The notes under the pieces are model-generated. The model was not told the origin of the DNA and searched no databases. It worked only from the letters and a program-made list of their open reading frames with translations. A DNA stretch of 11,776 nucleotides from JBBRZF01 sp038236965. Lineage in GTDB: Bacteria > Acidobacteriota > Terriglobia > Terriglobales > Acidobacteriaceae. This document shows, one piece after another, positions 6,448 to 11,776 of this stretch. Position 1 is the stretch's first letter. Every line of letters starts with the position of its first letter. The stretch lies in NCBI GenBank assembly GCA_038236965.1, contig JBBRZF010000113.1, positions 1 to 11,776 on the forward strand. The letters run 5' to 3'. The translations under genes were made by a program, and so were the position numbers.

Positions 6448-6795
6448 ATGAGAACAATCAACTCAATCCTCATCGTCGCCCTCGCGGCTATGTCCTTCGC
6501 TGGACCGCACGACAAACATCACACAGCCGTACCGGCAGTCCAAAAGATAACGATCGTCGTCGACAACGGCTTCAAGCCAGAAACCGTCAAGGTCAAAGCC
6601 GGGCAGCCTGTTCAGCTTACGTTTGATGTGAAGCATCGCTCGTGTGCCTCAACCGTCGTATTTGAGAGCCTTAAGATCACCAAGAACCTTCAAGATGGTA
6701 AGAAGACTATCGTGAAGTTTACGCCAAAGAAGGCTGGAACGATCCGATACGCCTGCGGAATGGGGATGCTCAAGGGCTCGGTATCTGTGAAGTGA
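6448..6795 (+). CDS. Exported EfeO-type cupredoxin-like protein
   Basis: AAAGGAACC precedes the ATG. The 115-residue protein has a signal peptide (1-18, MSFA) and a His cluster after it (HDKHH, residues 21-25). A cupredoxin_1-type domain follows. It shows VDNGFKPETVKVKAGQPV at 38-55, C66 in HRSCAST, FESLKI at 72-77, and the closing YACGMGMLKGSV motif with C103, M105 and M107. In this family (PF13473, also the N-terminal domain of EfeO) the two Cys and the CGM-x-M motif are typical, and copper binding is proposed. It is the last gene of the compact array; 269 bases separate it from the lipoprotein gene. Confidence 0.85.
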   Translation: MRTINSILIVALAAMSFAGPHDKHHTAVPAVQKITIVVDNGFKPETVKVKAGQPVQLTFDVKHRSCASTVVFESLKITKNLQDGKKTIVKFTPKKAGTIRYACGMGMLKGSVSVK

Positions 6796-7064
6796 GGCGC
6801 AATACGTCCAGAGCCTTTGACAAGGTATTCGGCCGTATCGGACGTCCGATGCCCACTCTGACTTCCAACACAGGAACCGGGTGCTTGGATCTCATGGCTT
6901 GTCCGGGCTCACATAATGGTGTCCGCGGCCAATGCTATGTTTGCCCGGCACCAAGTTCAAGGCGGATTCGGTTTGATTTCGGTCCCCGGCGTTAGAAAAC
7001 CGAACGGAGGACCTCATAAGCTGTGGGCTTCTCTTAACCTGGCTTGAAGAATGGAGAGATTATT
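6796..7064. promoter_or_regulatory. Intergenic region with perfect 14-bp palindrome
   Basis: ATCGGACGTCCGAT at 6837-6850 is a perfect palindrome. A TTGACA hexamer lies at 6817-6822, but no fitting -10 follows at 16-18 bp. A weaker CCGGGC/GCCCGG pair (6903-6908 and 6943-6948) could form a loose stem. A 67-codon GTG-started frame (6792-6995) overlaps the previous stop, but its product resembles no protein and has no ribosome site. I see no run of T after a stem, so no classical terminator. The palindrome is a candidate operator for the lipoprotein gene. Confidence 0.35.
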
Positions 7065-7571
7065 ATGAAGATACGAAAGGGAATCATCGGCGGGATCGGG
7101 CTGCTACTTGCAATGGTGGCGCTACAGTCCTGCTCTACCGTGCGTGCTGGTCCGAACGGGGGCGACATCGTTCCGTTGGGAAACGGCCAGGCGATGGCGG
7201 AAGTCATGTCCAACTCCGATACTGGTGAGGTTATGGTCCACACCTGGGACAAGAACCTCAAGAGCGGCCAGCCCATTGAAAACCACAGTCTGATGATGGG
7301 GAGCGGCAGCCAAACGGTTGAACTTAAGCCCTACCCGGAGTCCACCGACACGAGCGGCTTGTGCAGCCGATTCTACGGCCAGGCAGATTGGATGCGCGGT
7401 GGGCAAACGCACCACGGCTGGCTCAGCGCCAACGGAGATAAGAACCGCCACGATTTCGACATGAACAATTGCTGGAACGGTGGAGCGGCTCACGGCTCCA
7501 TGTTTACTGGCATGGGTGACCATCGGCACGGAATGATGGGCGGCGCTTCAGGTTCCGGCATGGGCCACTAG
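7065..7571 (+). CDS. His/Met-rich lipoprotein with adaptor-like N-terminal domain
   Basis: GGAGAG at 7053-7058 favours ATG 7065 over the in-frame ATG at 7044. The 168-residue protein has a lipoprotein signal with lipobox LQSC (C23). A domain at about 28-65 resembles the GPNGGDVVPL...AEV...TGEV.V segment seen in front of some RND adaptor and heavy-metal proteins. C100 and C136 follow. A His/Met/Gly-rich C-terminus (from about 137) includes HGSMFTGMGDHRHGMMGG and ends GMGH. The C-terminus looks like a metal sponge. It is probably attached to the outer or inner membrane and buffers Cu or Ni. It converges with the FTR1 gene, with 11 bases between the stops. Confidence 0.75.
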   Translation: MKIRKGIIGGIGLLLAMVALQSCSTVRAGPNGGDIVPLGNGQAMAEVMSNSDTGEVMVHTWDKNLKSGQPIENHSLMMGSGSQTVELKPYPESTDTSGLCSRFYGQADWMRGGQTHHGWLSANGDKNRHDFDMNNCWNGGAAHGSMFTGMGDHRHGMMGGASGSGMGH

Positions 7572-7582
7572 GAAGCTGTTGA

Positions 7583-8377
7583 TCAACTCGCTTCGCGAGG
7601 ATAGGCAGTAACGTCTCTTGAATATGCAGGGACGCGAGAAGGCTCAGGCTCAACTGTTCGGTACGACTCCTCTTTCACAGGTTCTTCCTCTTGACCATCC
7701 GCTTCGGAAGATCCGCGCTGATTTCGACGCTTCAGGCGCAGGTCCTGCAGGAAGAGCACGACCTCGAATCCTTCGCGATAGACGGCCGTGAACCCGAGCA
7801 GCGCTAGGCCGAAGTACACCCGCGAGGCCGGGGCGATCGGAACCTCAAAAATCTTCTTGCGACGTTTGCAGTGGCTGCAGATCCAACCTGTCCAGTACAG
7901 CTTGTGGAAGAACCAGTTCATCACAACGAGCAGCACGGCGATGGCCAGAAGGCCCGTGCCAGCTTGGATTTCAAGCTCGGAGGCGTTGACCGAAGAGATC
8001 AGCGCGATGGCAACGAACCATGTGGCAACCGTGGTGGCAAGGGCTGCCCCGATGCCAGTGAGCATCGGCGACCAAAAACCTTTCTTGTAGCGAGCGAGCC
8101 CCGCAGTTACGGCAGCTAGAACGAGGATGGCTTCCAGCCCTTCTCGAAAGACAAGAATGCCGCTTCCCATAAGCATCGAGGACCGGCTCAGACCTTTGGT
8201 AGTCGGGTCGGGAGCACCGGCCACCACGACTGCCTGCCAAACCAGAGCGCCGATAATGATGGCCGCCCCGAGAATGGCGGCAACCAGCTTCGAGCCAGAA
8301 AAGCGCGCGAGCGGAGCCGTCACGTCGGCTTTGGGCTGGCCCTCGGTTAGTTCAGAATCTTTGCCCATGTCCTCCAT
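7583..8377 (-). CDS. FTR1-family iron permease, C-terminally shortened
   Basis: The 264-residue protein has both FTR1 signature motifs, FREGLEAILVL (REGLE 78-82) and YREGFEVVLFLQ (REGFE 201-205), which line the Fe(III) path. Membrane segments are seen at about 31-52, 70-92, 105-128, 140-157 and 186-210. The loop before the second motif carries FHKLYWTGWICSHCKRRKK with a CxxC (C167, C170). Usual members continue with two or three more membrane segments after the second REGxE. Here only a 54-residue charged tail follows (QEEEPVKEES...). The protein is thus truncated, by recombination or indel, or is an unusual short form. No EfeO/EfeB partner is adjacent, although the cupredoxin at 6448 is EfeO-type. 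It is divergent from the Rrf2 gene across a 74-bp promoter region. Confidence 0.8.
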   Translation of the reverse strand: MEDMGKDSELTEGQPKADVTAPLARFSGSKLVAAILGAAIIIGALVWQAVVVAGAPDPTTKGLSRSSMLMGSGILVFREGLEAILVLAAVTAGLARYKKGFWSPMLTGIGAALATTVATWFVAIALISSVNASELEIQAGTGLLAIAVLLVVMNWFFHKLYWTGWICSHCKRRKKIFEVPIAPASRVYFGLALLGFTAVYREGFEVVLFLQDLRLKRRNQRGSSEADGQEEEPVKEESYRTVEPEPSRVPAYSRDVTAYPREAS

Positions 8378-8424
8378 CGAGAGAATCTCCGTTTTGTTCT
8401 CTTGACCAACCTATTCATGACTCG

Positions 8425-8443
8425 TTGATGCATGTATAATCAA
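8425..8443 (+). promoter_or_regulatory. Promoter and inverted repeat of the Rrf2 gene
   Basis: TATAAT at 8435-8440 is a perfect -10 and ends 11 bases before the ATG at 8452, so transcription would start about four to five bases before the start codon. No Shine-Dalgarno sequence is present, so the mRNA is probably leaderless. No good -35 is found (TATTCA at 8412-8417 is weak). TTGATGCATGTATAATCAA (8425-8443) is an imperfect inverted repeat with arms TTGAT/ATCAA that covers the -10. That is where an Rrf2/NsrR repressor would be expected to bind. It could control both this unit and the divergent FTR1 gene. Confidence 0.6.
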
Positions 8444-8451
8444 GCTACGAC

Positions 8452-8967
8452 ATGAGATTGAACGCGCAAACCGACTTTTCGCTCCGGATCATGATGTATC
8501 TCGCTGCTAAGGGAGGCAGTTCCGTTACTATCCCTGAGGTCGCAGCCAAGCTCCAGCTATCGAAGGATCACACGATGCGGATTGCCGCTAAGCTCGTGGC
8601 AAAGGGCCTAGTGGCCTCGACGCGGGGACGGTCGGGTGGACTAGCGTTGGCCAGAGAGGCGAACTCGATCACCGTAGAGGAGATCATCCGAGCGATTGAG
8701 CCGGATTTCGCGCTGGTCCATTGCTTCCAGGCACCTCCCAAGCAGAATTGTTCGATCGAACCGGCCTGCCTGCTCAAGGGCGTCCTTTCCTCTGCCCTGA
8801 GCGCGTTCTTCACTGAGTTGCGGGCGGTAAGTTTGGCGGACCTCACTGAGTCGAACCAAGCCCCTCTCGCCGAAATATTCAGACTGAACGAGCCGACACC
8901 AATCAAGTGCCGCACGCGAGAGGCCACGCCAATCAAGAGGCACGCACCACTCGGTAGTAAACGCTAA
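8452..8967 (+). CDS. nsrR: NsrR-like Rrf2-family Fe-S regulator
   Basis: The 171-residue protein starts MRLNAQTDFSLRIMMYLA, the classic Rrf2 N-terminus. A winged helix follows (IPEVAAKLQLSKDHTMRIAAKLVAKGLV, then the wing STRGRSGGLALA). Cluster-binding cysteines are C91, C100 and C106 in VHCFQAPPKQNCSIEPACLLKG. The C-x5-C spacing and I-x-P-A-C-x-L-K-G context match NsrR, and D8 corresponds to the Asp that completes the cluster in Streptomyces NsrR. NsrR senses NO through its Fe-S cluster and represses NO-response genes. The following ferredoxin and Ric genes fit this role. The region after about residue 146 is an extra basic tail with a TPIK repeat (149-152 and 159-162). The stop overlaps the ferredoxin ATG by one base (TAATG). 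Confidence 0.85.
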   Translation: MRLNAQTDFSLRIMMYLAAKGGSSVTIPEVAAKLQLSKDHTMRIAAKLVAKGLVASTRGRSGGLALAREANSITVEEIIRAIEPDFALVHCFQAPPKQNCSIEPACLLKGVLSSALSAFFTELRAVSLADLTESNQAPLAEIFRLNEPTPIKCRTREATPIKRHAPLGSKR

Positions 8968-9236
8968 TGCCCTACGTTATCACTGAACCCTGTACCGGAG
9001 TCAAAGACAAATCCTGCATGACGGTTTGCCCGGTGGATTGCATCTACGAAGGCGACGACATGCTCTACATTCACCCTGACGAATGCATCGACTGCGGGCT
9101 CTGCGAGCCCGAGTGTCCGGTCAGTGCCATCTTCGTTGATACTGACGTGCCATCAAACTGGCGCGAGTACATAGAGAAGAACTCCGTCGAGAGCCGGCGG
9201 CTGTCCGGTTCCGCCAATCCAACAGCCAGTCACTAA
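8967..9236 (+). CDS. fdxA: Seven-iron ferredoxin (3Fe-4S plus 4Fe-4S)
   Basis: The 89-residue protein aligns by motif with Azotobacter ferredoxin I and the FdxA family. The 3Fe-4S cluster is expected at C9, C17 and C50, and the 4Fe-4S cluster at C21, C40, C43 and C46, with C25 free. The Cys two residues after the first cluster Cys in bacterial 8Fe ferredoxins is missing, as in 7Fe types. Conserved stretches CPVDCIYEGDDMLYIHPDEC and EPECPVSAIF are present. It carries low-potential electrons in the cytoplasm. It begins in the stop codon of nsrR and probably shares its transcript. It may supply electrons for Fe-S repair by the downstream Ric protein. Confidence 0.95.
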   Translation: MPYVITEPCTGVKDKSCMTVCPVDCIYEGDDMLYIHPDECIDCGLCEPECPVSAIFVDTDVPSNWREYIEKNSVESRRLSGSANPTASH

Positions 9237-9247
9237 GAAGAAAAACC

Positions 9248-9958
9248 ATGAACACACCCCTCCTCGATCGCCCCGTCGGCCAGCTTGTAGCCGAAAAACC
9301 CGCCCGTTCCCGCGTCTTTGAGCGCTGGGGAATTGACTACTGTTGCGGCGGTAAGAAGGCATTGTCTGACGTGTGCACCGCGAAAAAGCTCGACGCTGCG
9401 TCTGTGGTGCGAGACCTCGAAGCGTCCGATGCGAGCCCCCAACCCATCGCCACCGATTGGACGAAGGAATCGCTGACCGATCTTTGCGACCATATTGAGA
9501 AAGTTCACCACGGCTATCTCCACGAGGCTCTTCCACGGTTGACCGCGCTTACGACCAGAGTCGCAGAGCGACATGGGGCAAAGGACGGGCGGTTGATCAA
9601 GCTGAGAGATGTCTTCCAGGCGTTTCGCTCGGAGATGGAAGAGCATACGGCCAAGGAAGACGATGTCCTATTTCCCGCGATCCGTTCTCTCGAAGGGCGT
9701 GGCGCGATCAATTCGCTTGCTCGCGGGATCTCAGAACCGATCAAGGCGATGCTGGCTGACCATGACACCGCTGGCGCGGCACTCGCCAAGATGAGGGAGC
9801 TGACCGACGGCTTTGTCCCCAGCCCAGATGCCTGCAATACGCATCGGGCCATGCTCGATGCCCTCTCCGAGCTCGAATCCGACATGCACCAGCATGTGCA
9901 CAAGGAGAACAACATCCTGTTTCCTCGGGCCATCGAGAAGGCAGCGATACTGGCATAG
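9248..9958 (+). CDS. ric: Di-iron Fe-S cluster repair protein Ric (ScdA/YtfE)
   Basis: The 236-residue protein has the full family layout. An N-terminal ScdA_N domain (about 5-60) contains RVFERWGIDYCCGGKKALSDVC, with C32 and C33. A hemerythrin-like four-helix domain (75-230) follows. Likely di-iron ligands, placed by spacing against E. coli YtfE, are H88, H133, E137, H172, H216 and E220. Ric repairs Fe-S clusters damaged by NO or oxidants and is a standard NsrR target. It lies 11 bases after fdxA behind a purine-rich AGAAGAAA ribosome site. The order nsrR-fdxA-ric makes a self-contained nitrosative-stress unit. Confidence 0.95.
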   Translation: MNTPLLDRPVGQLVAEKPARSRVFERWGIDYCCGGKKALSDVCTAKKLDAASVVRDLEASDASPQPIATDWTKESLTDLCDHIEKVHHGYLHEALPRLTALTTRVAERHGAKDGRLIKLRDVFQAFRSEMEEHTAKEDDVLFPAIRSLEGRGAINSLARGISEPIKAMLADHDTAGAALAKMRELTDGFVPSPDACNTHRAMLDALSELESDMHQHVHKENNILFPRAIEKAAILA

Positions 9959-9966
9959 ATTGCAGA

Positions 9967-10040
9967 CCTCTCACTTCGAGCCATTCGCCAGACGTTCCCA
10001 CAAAGGGTGCCTTCGAAATTGAATGGCCCGACGTGAGAGG
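9967..10040. repeat. 74-bp imperfect inverted repeat between ric and the next gene
   Basis: Arms of 20 bases (9967-9986 and 10021-10040) pair at 18 of 20 positions and enclose a 34-base loop. The outer eight bases, CCTCTCAC/GTGAGAGG, and the inner seven, GCCATTC/GAATGGC, are perfect. No T-run follows, and the repeat ends five bases before the AGGAG of the next gene. In RNA it would form a long stem that could stop 3'-exonuclease decay of the ric message or shield the next ribosome site. As DNA it could be a palindromic intergenic element of REP type. Confidence 0.7.
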
Positions 10041-10059
10041 GTTTAGGAGCACGCAGATT

Positions 10060-10677
10060 ATGAAATCCGTCGTTTCCCCCAAGCAAATCAAAAATGACAA
10101 TGGCCTGGCTGATTCTGAATTAGTGGCACTCACTCTAAACTATGAAGCGAGTGCCTCGCCCGCCACCAGGGTCGAAATGGAGGCGAAGTTACTCGGTTTT
10201 GCTCTCCCGGAAAGTCCAACACCCTTGGGCTTGGATTCTGCACGCAGCCTCGCAACCCTTCCGGAAATGCCGGCCCTTCCGAGCCAAGTATCACCCGCAG
10301 TTTCGAGGTCAGATTTCTATTTCGTGCGTCGGGATCCAAAGTTTGCTGGTATTGAAGAAAACGAGGATAAGCCGATGCGAGCACCAAGAGGGTCAATTGA
10401 ACACCGAGCCCTGGAGACAAAGCGCATAGGATATATCGCGGCGATCCTGGCTATCTCCTTCACTTTAGTTTGGCTGTGGCTTGTGCTGAGAGATCAGGGA
10501 GTGGGGCTAGACTGGGCGGGAGGGTACGCATTCTTCATGTGCTTACTCCCGGCCCTTTTTGGTTTCATCTTCTTCCTCCTCAACGCCCTCTATGGCTGGG
10601 TCACAGGAAGAACTGCGAGAGACGTGAAGATCATGAACCAAGTCTGGCCGCCAGGAAGTGGTTTCAAATACCATTAG
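10060..10677 (+). CDS. Unrecognised two-TM protein
   Basis: ATG 10060 is chosen over the in-frame GTG at 10033 because AGGAG lies at 10045-10049 and the GTG falls inside the upstream hairpin. The 205-residue protein has a long polar N-terminal half (1-122, rich in Ser, Pro, Ala and Glu, without clear domain). Two membrane segments follow (about 123-143 and 155-178) with a short loop between them. A C-terminal stretch (TGRTARDVKIMNQVWPPGSGFKYH) is probably cytoplasmic. The N-half looks like a disordered or helical cytosolic region. I do not recognise a family and give no function. Confidence 0.65.
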   Translation: MKSVVSPKQIKNDNGLADSELVALTLNYEASASPATRVEMEAKLLGFALPESPTPLGLDSARSLATLPEMPALPSQVSPAVSRSDFYFVRRDPKFAGIEENEDKPMRAPRGSIEHRALETKRIGYIAAILAISFTLVWLWLVLRDQGVGLDWAGGYAFFMCLLPALFGFIFFLLNALYGWVTGRTARDVKIMNQVWPPGSGFKYH

Positions 10678-10689
10678 GAGCATTGAGGC

Positions 10690-10764
10690 ATGAAACGCTT
10701 CTTGTCTAGGCAATTGCCGGACAGACTTTACGGTTTCCCAGTGGAGCGTTGTGAGAAGGAGTGA
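10690..10764 (+). CDS. Possible 24-residue ORF downstream of the two-TM gene
   Basis: An ATG at 10690 follows AGGAG (10676-10680) at nine bases and opens 24 codons (MKRFLSRQLPDRLYGF...). The Shine-Dalgarno placement is good, but length and lack of recognisable sequence leave it marginal. It may be a gene remnant. A short palindrome GGCAATTGCC lies within it (10709-10718). Confidence 0.2.
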   Translation: MKRFLSRQLPDRLYGFPVERCEKE

Positions 10765-10820
10765 AGACGCACAGCAAATTATCACGGGACTATTCCGTTC
10801 AGTTTGAGTCGATTCGTTGA

Positions 10821-11363
10821 TCAGGGCGGATACGTGACTCTATCCCCAACAAGATGAGCGAACGGCGTTAGAGTGTGCAGTTCGCACTTCTTGTCCGTGA
10901 AGATGTGTCCAACAATGAATCCGCGTGCTAAAAGAGCGTCGGAAATTAGTGCGCGATGGCATCGCCAAAACACAGCCTCGGTGCAAACATAAACGGTGCG
11001 TGCCTGCTTGAACTCCGAAATGAGTTGCAGAAGGCCCTCCTCGAATTCTGAGGTCTGCATGTAATCCGCGAAGTTTCGAAAGCTTAGGTTTCGCCAAGCC
11101 ATGTTCATGCTGTCTGGGTTTCGGGCCTTTCGGAATCCTCCGAGACTCTTGAGGTGGATATATTCGATTCCAACCTTTGGCAATTCGGCTTCAAGATTCT
11201 CCAGATTGAACTGCGGAAACTTTCTTGAACCAGGAAGACTGCGCACGTCGACCACGCAGGCGATTGAATATGCCCGGAGAATCCCAAGCGTTGCCTGCCA
11301 CGTCCGGTTGGAAAAGCCCAGAGTGAGAGCGTGAGCCGTTTTGCAGGCTTGGGCATGCATCAA
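10821..11363 (-). CDS. DUF488 family protein
   Basis: The 180-residue protein shows the DUF488 landmarks in order: LTLGFSNRTW near the N-terminus, VDVRSLPGSRKFPQFN (38-53), YIHLKSLGG (68-76), FADYMQTSEF (98-107) and VCTEAVFWRCHRALISD (126-142) with C127 and C135. The usual motif reads C-A-E...W-x-C-H-R. The fold is thought to be a small alpha/beta domain, and the function is unsettled. A strong AGGAGG lies nine bases before a TTG (11361-11363) that is followed directly by ATG (11358-11360). Either could start translation; spacing favours TTG. The gene shares its strand with the cupin to its right but is separated from it by 95 bases. Confidence 0.85.
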   Translation of the reverse strand: MMHAQACKTAHALTLGFSNRTWQATLGILRAYSIACVVDVRSLPGSRKFPQFNLENLEAELPKVGIEYIHLKSLGGFRKARNPDSMNMAWRNLSFRNFADYMQTSEFEEGLLQLISEFKQARTVYVCTEAVFWRCHRALISDALLARGFIVGHIFTDKKCELHTLTPFAHLVGDRVTYPP

Positions 11364-11458
11364 ATGGAGTGACCTCCTGAAATTGCTTGCGTCTGCAAAG
11401 TCTGCTCACTGACCGATAACCACGATCGTTTCTTCATCTCCGCCCTCGATTTCTATGT

Positions 11459-11776
11459 TTAGGACTTCATGCAGACGGTCAGCAGCATCAAGGATTCCTC
11501 TTCAGCATGAACGTCGTGCAATACCCCTGGTTCTAAAACTATCAGCCCACCGGCAAGGAGCGAGTGCCTCTGGCCCGCTACCGATAAGGACAAAGCGCCC
11601 TCTATAACCTGAATGAAAACCGCGCCATTGGCTTTGTGCTGAGGCAGGGAGCCGCCTTTGTCAAACCGAAAAAGAGCGGTCGTCACATGATCACACTTGT
11701 AAAGGGCAACCTGGCGATGGCCTAGATGGACCGGATTGTGCTCACTTCCAAGTGACGTCGCCTCAGCTTTCAGGTC
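11459..11776 (-). CDS. Partial cupin-domain protein (start outside window)
   Basis: The minus-strand frame is open from the window edge to TAA at 11459, giving 105 visible residues. A GTG at 11684-11686 is in frame, but the upstream reading (LGHRQVALYKCDHVTTALFRF) continues the cupin fold, so the true start lies outside. The single cupin barrel shows LPQHKANGAVFIQVIEG, then AGGLIVLEPGVLHDVHAEE. The His residues of both motifs (the H of LPQH, and the H-D-V-H pair) could bind a metal. Small cupins of this type usually act as single-domain proteins of about 110 residues, so only a short N-terminus is missing. No substrate can be named. Confidence 0.8.
   Translation of the reverse strand, partial: DLKAEATSLGSEHNPVHLGHRQVALYKCDHVTTALFRFDKGGSLPQHKANGAVFIQVIEGALSLSVAGQRHSLLAGGLIVLEPGVLHDVHAEEESLMLLTVCMKS

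Noticed and set aside
6792..6995. 67-codon GTG-started frame overlapping the cupredoxin stop
   Set aside because: The overlap is suggestive, but the product is low in hydrophobic pattern, has no ribosome site of its own and resembles nothing.
8895..8945. Short imperfect DNA repeat encoding TPIK twice at the end of the Rrf2 gene
   Set aside because: Only two copies, inside a non-conserved basic tail; probably a local duplication without wider meaning.
9967..10040. Integron attC site or intrinsic terminator
   Set aside because: No GTTRRRY/RYYYAAC core sites, no integrase or cassette pattern, and no T-run after the stem.
1..11776. CRISPR arrays, tRNA or rRNA genes, insertion sequences
   Set aside because: No regularly spaced repeats of CRISPR length, no tRNA cloverleaf or rRNA sequence recognised by eye, and no transposase or terminal repeats found.

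Overview
The window is most consistent with a chromosomal accessory region of a diderm bacterium of moderately high GC. The evidence for a diderm is an outer-membrane beta-barrel, a lipoprotein, a Tat-exported oxidase and many Sec signal peptides. Shine-Dalgarno sites (AGGAGG and variants) and ATGA start/stop overlaps are frequent. The exact lineage cannot be read from the window. The style of the small exported YHS and cupredoxin proteins would fit Armatimonadota (Fimbriimonadia-like), but that is a low-confidence guess.

Layout. (1) 1-322: the edge of a minus-strand XRE-type helix-turn-helix gene, then a repeat-dense intergenic region (palindrome, three tandem 10-mers, inverted repeat) ahead of the first plus-strand gene. 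(2) 323-6795: one compact plus-strand array of nine or ten genes, every one predicted to be exported or membrane-bound. In order these are a Cys-rich secreted peptide, a tandem-YHS protein, a rusticyanin-like cupredoxin, a Tat-exported multicopper oxidase, an outer-membrane barrel, a duplicated YtkA-like protein with a Met-rich centre, a 51-residue membrane protein with a Cys tail, a 74-residue CxxCH protein, a single-YHS protein and an EfeO-type cupredoxin. (3) 6796-7064: a gap with a perfect 14-bp palindrome, followed by a His/Met-rich lipoprotein gene (7065-7571). (4) 7583-8377, minus strand: an FTR1-family iron permease lacking its usual last membrane segments. (5) 8452-9958: divergent from FTR1, a NsrR-like Rrf2 regulator, a seven-iron ferredoxin and the di-iron Fe-S repair protein Ric. 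This is a nitrosative-stress and Fe-S repair unit with a leaderless-looking promoter. (6) 9959-11776: a 74-bp imperfect hairpin, an unrecognised two-TM protein, and minus-strand DUF488 and cupin genes, the cupin running off the window.

How it may work together. The order MCO, outer-membrane barrel, Met-rich periplasmic protein recalls pcoABC/copABC copper-resistance loci, but the parts differ. The oxidase appears to carry its type 1 copper in the first cupredoxin domain, and YHS, YtkA-like and heme/Cys microproteins take the place of PcoC/PcoD. No P-type ATPase, RND pump or metal regulator lies in the window. The array reads as a candidate periplasmic copper (or copper plus iron) oxidation and buffering system whose full composition I cannot match to a described locus. 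The adjacent iron and NO genes make a metal/Fe-S protection island plausible, but functional coupling is inference.
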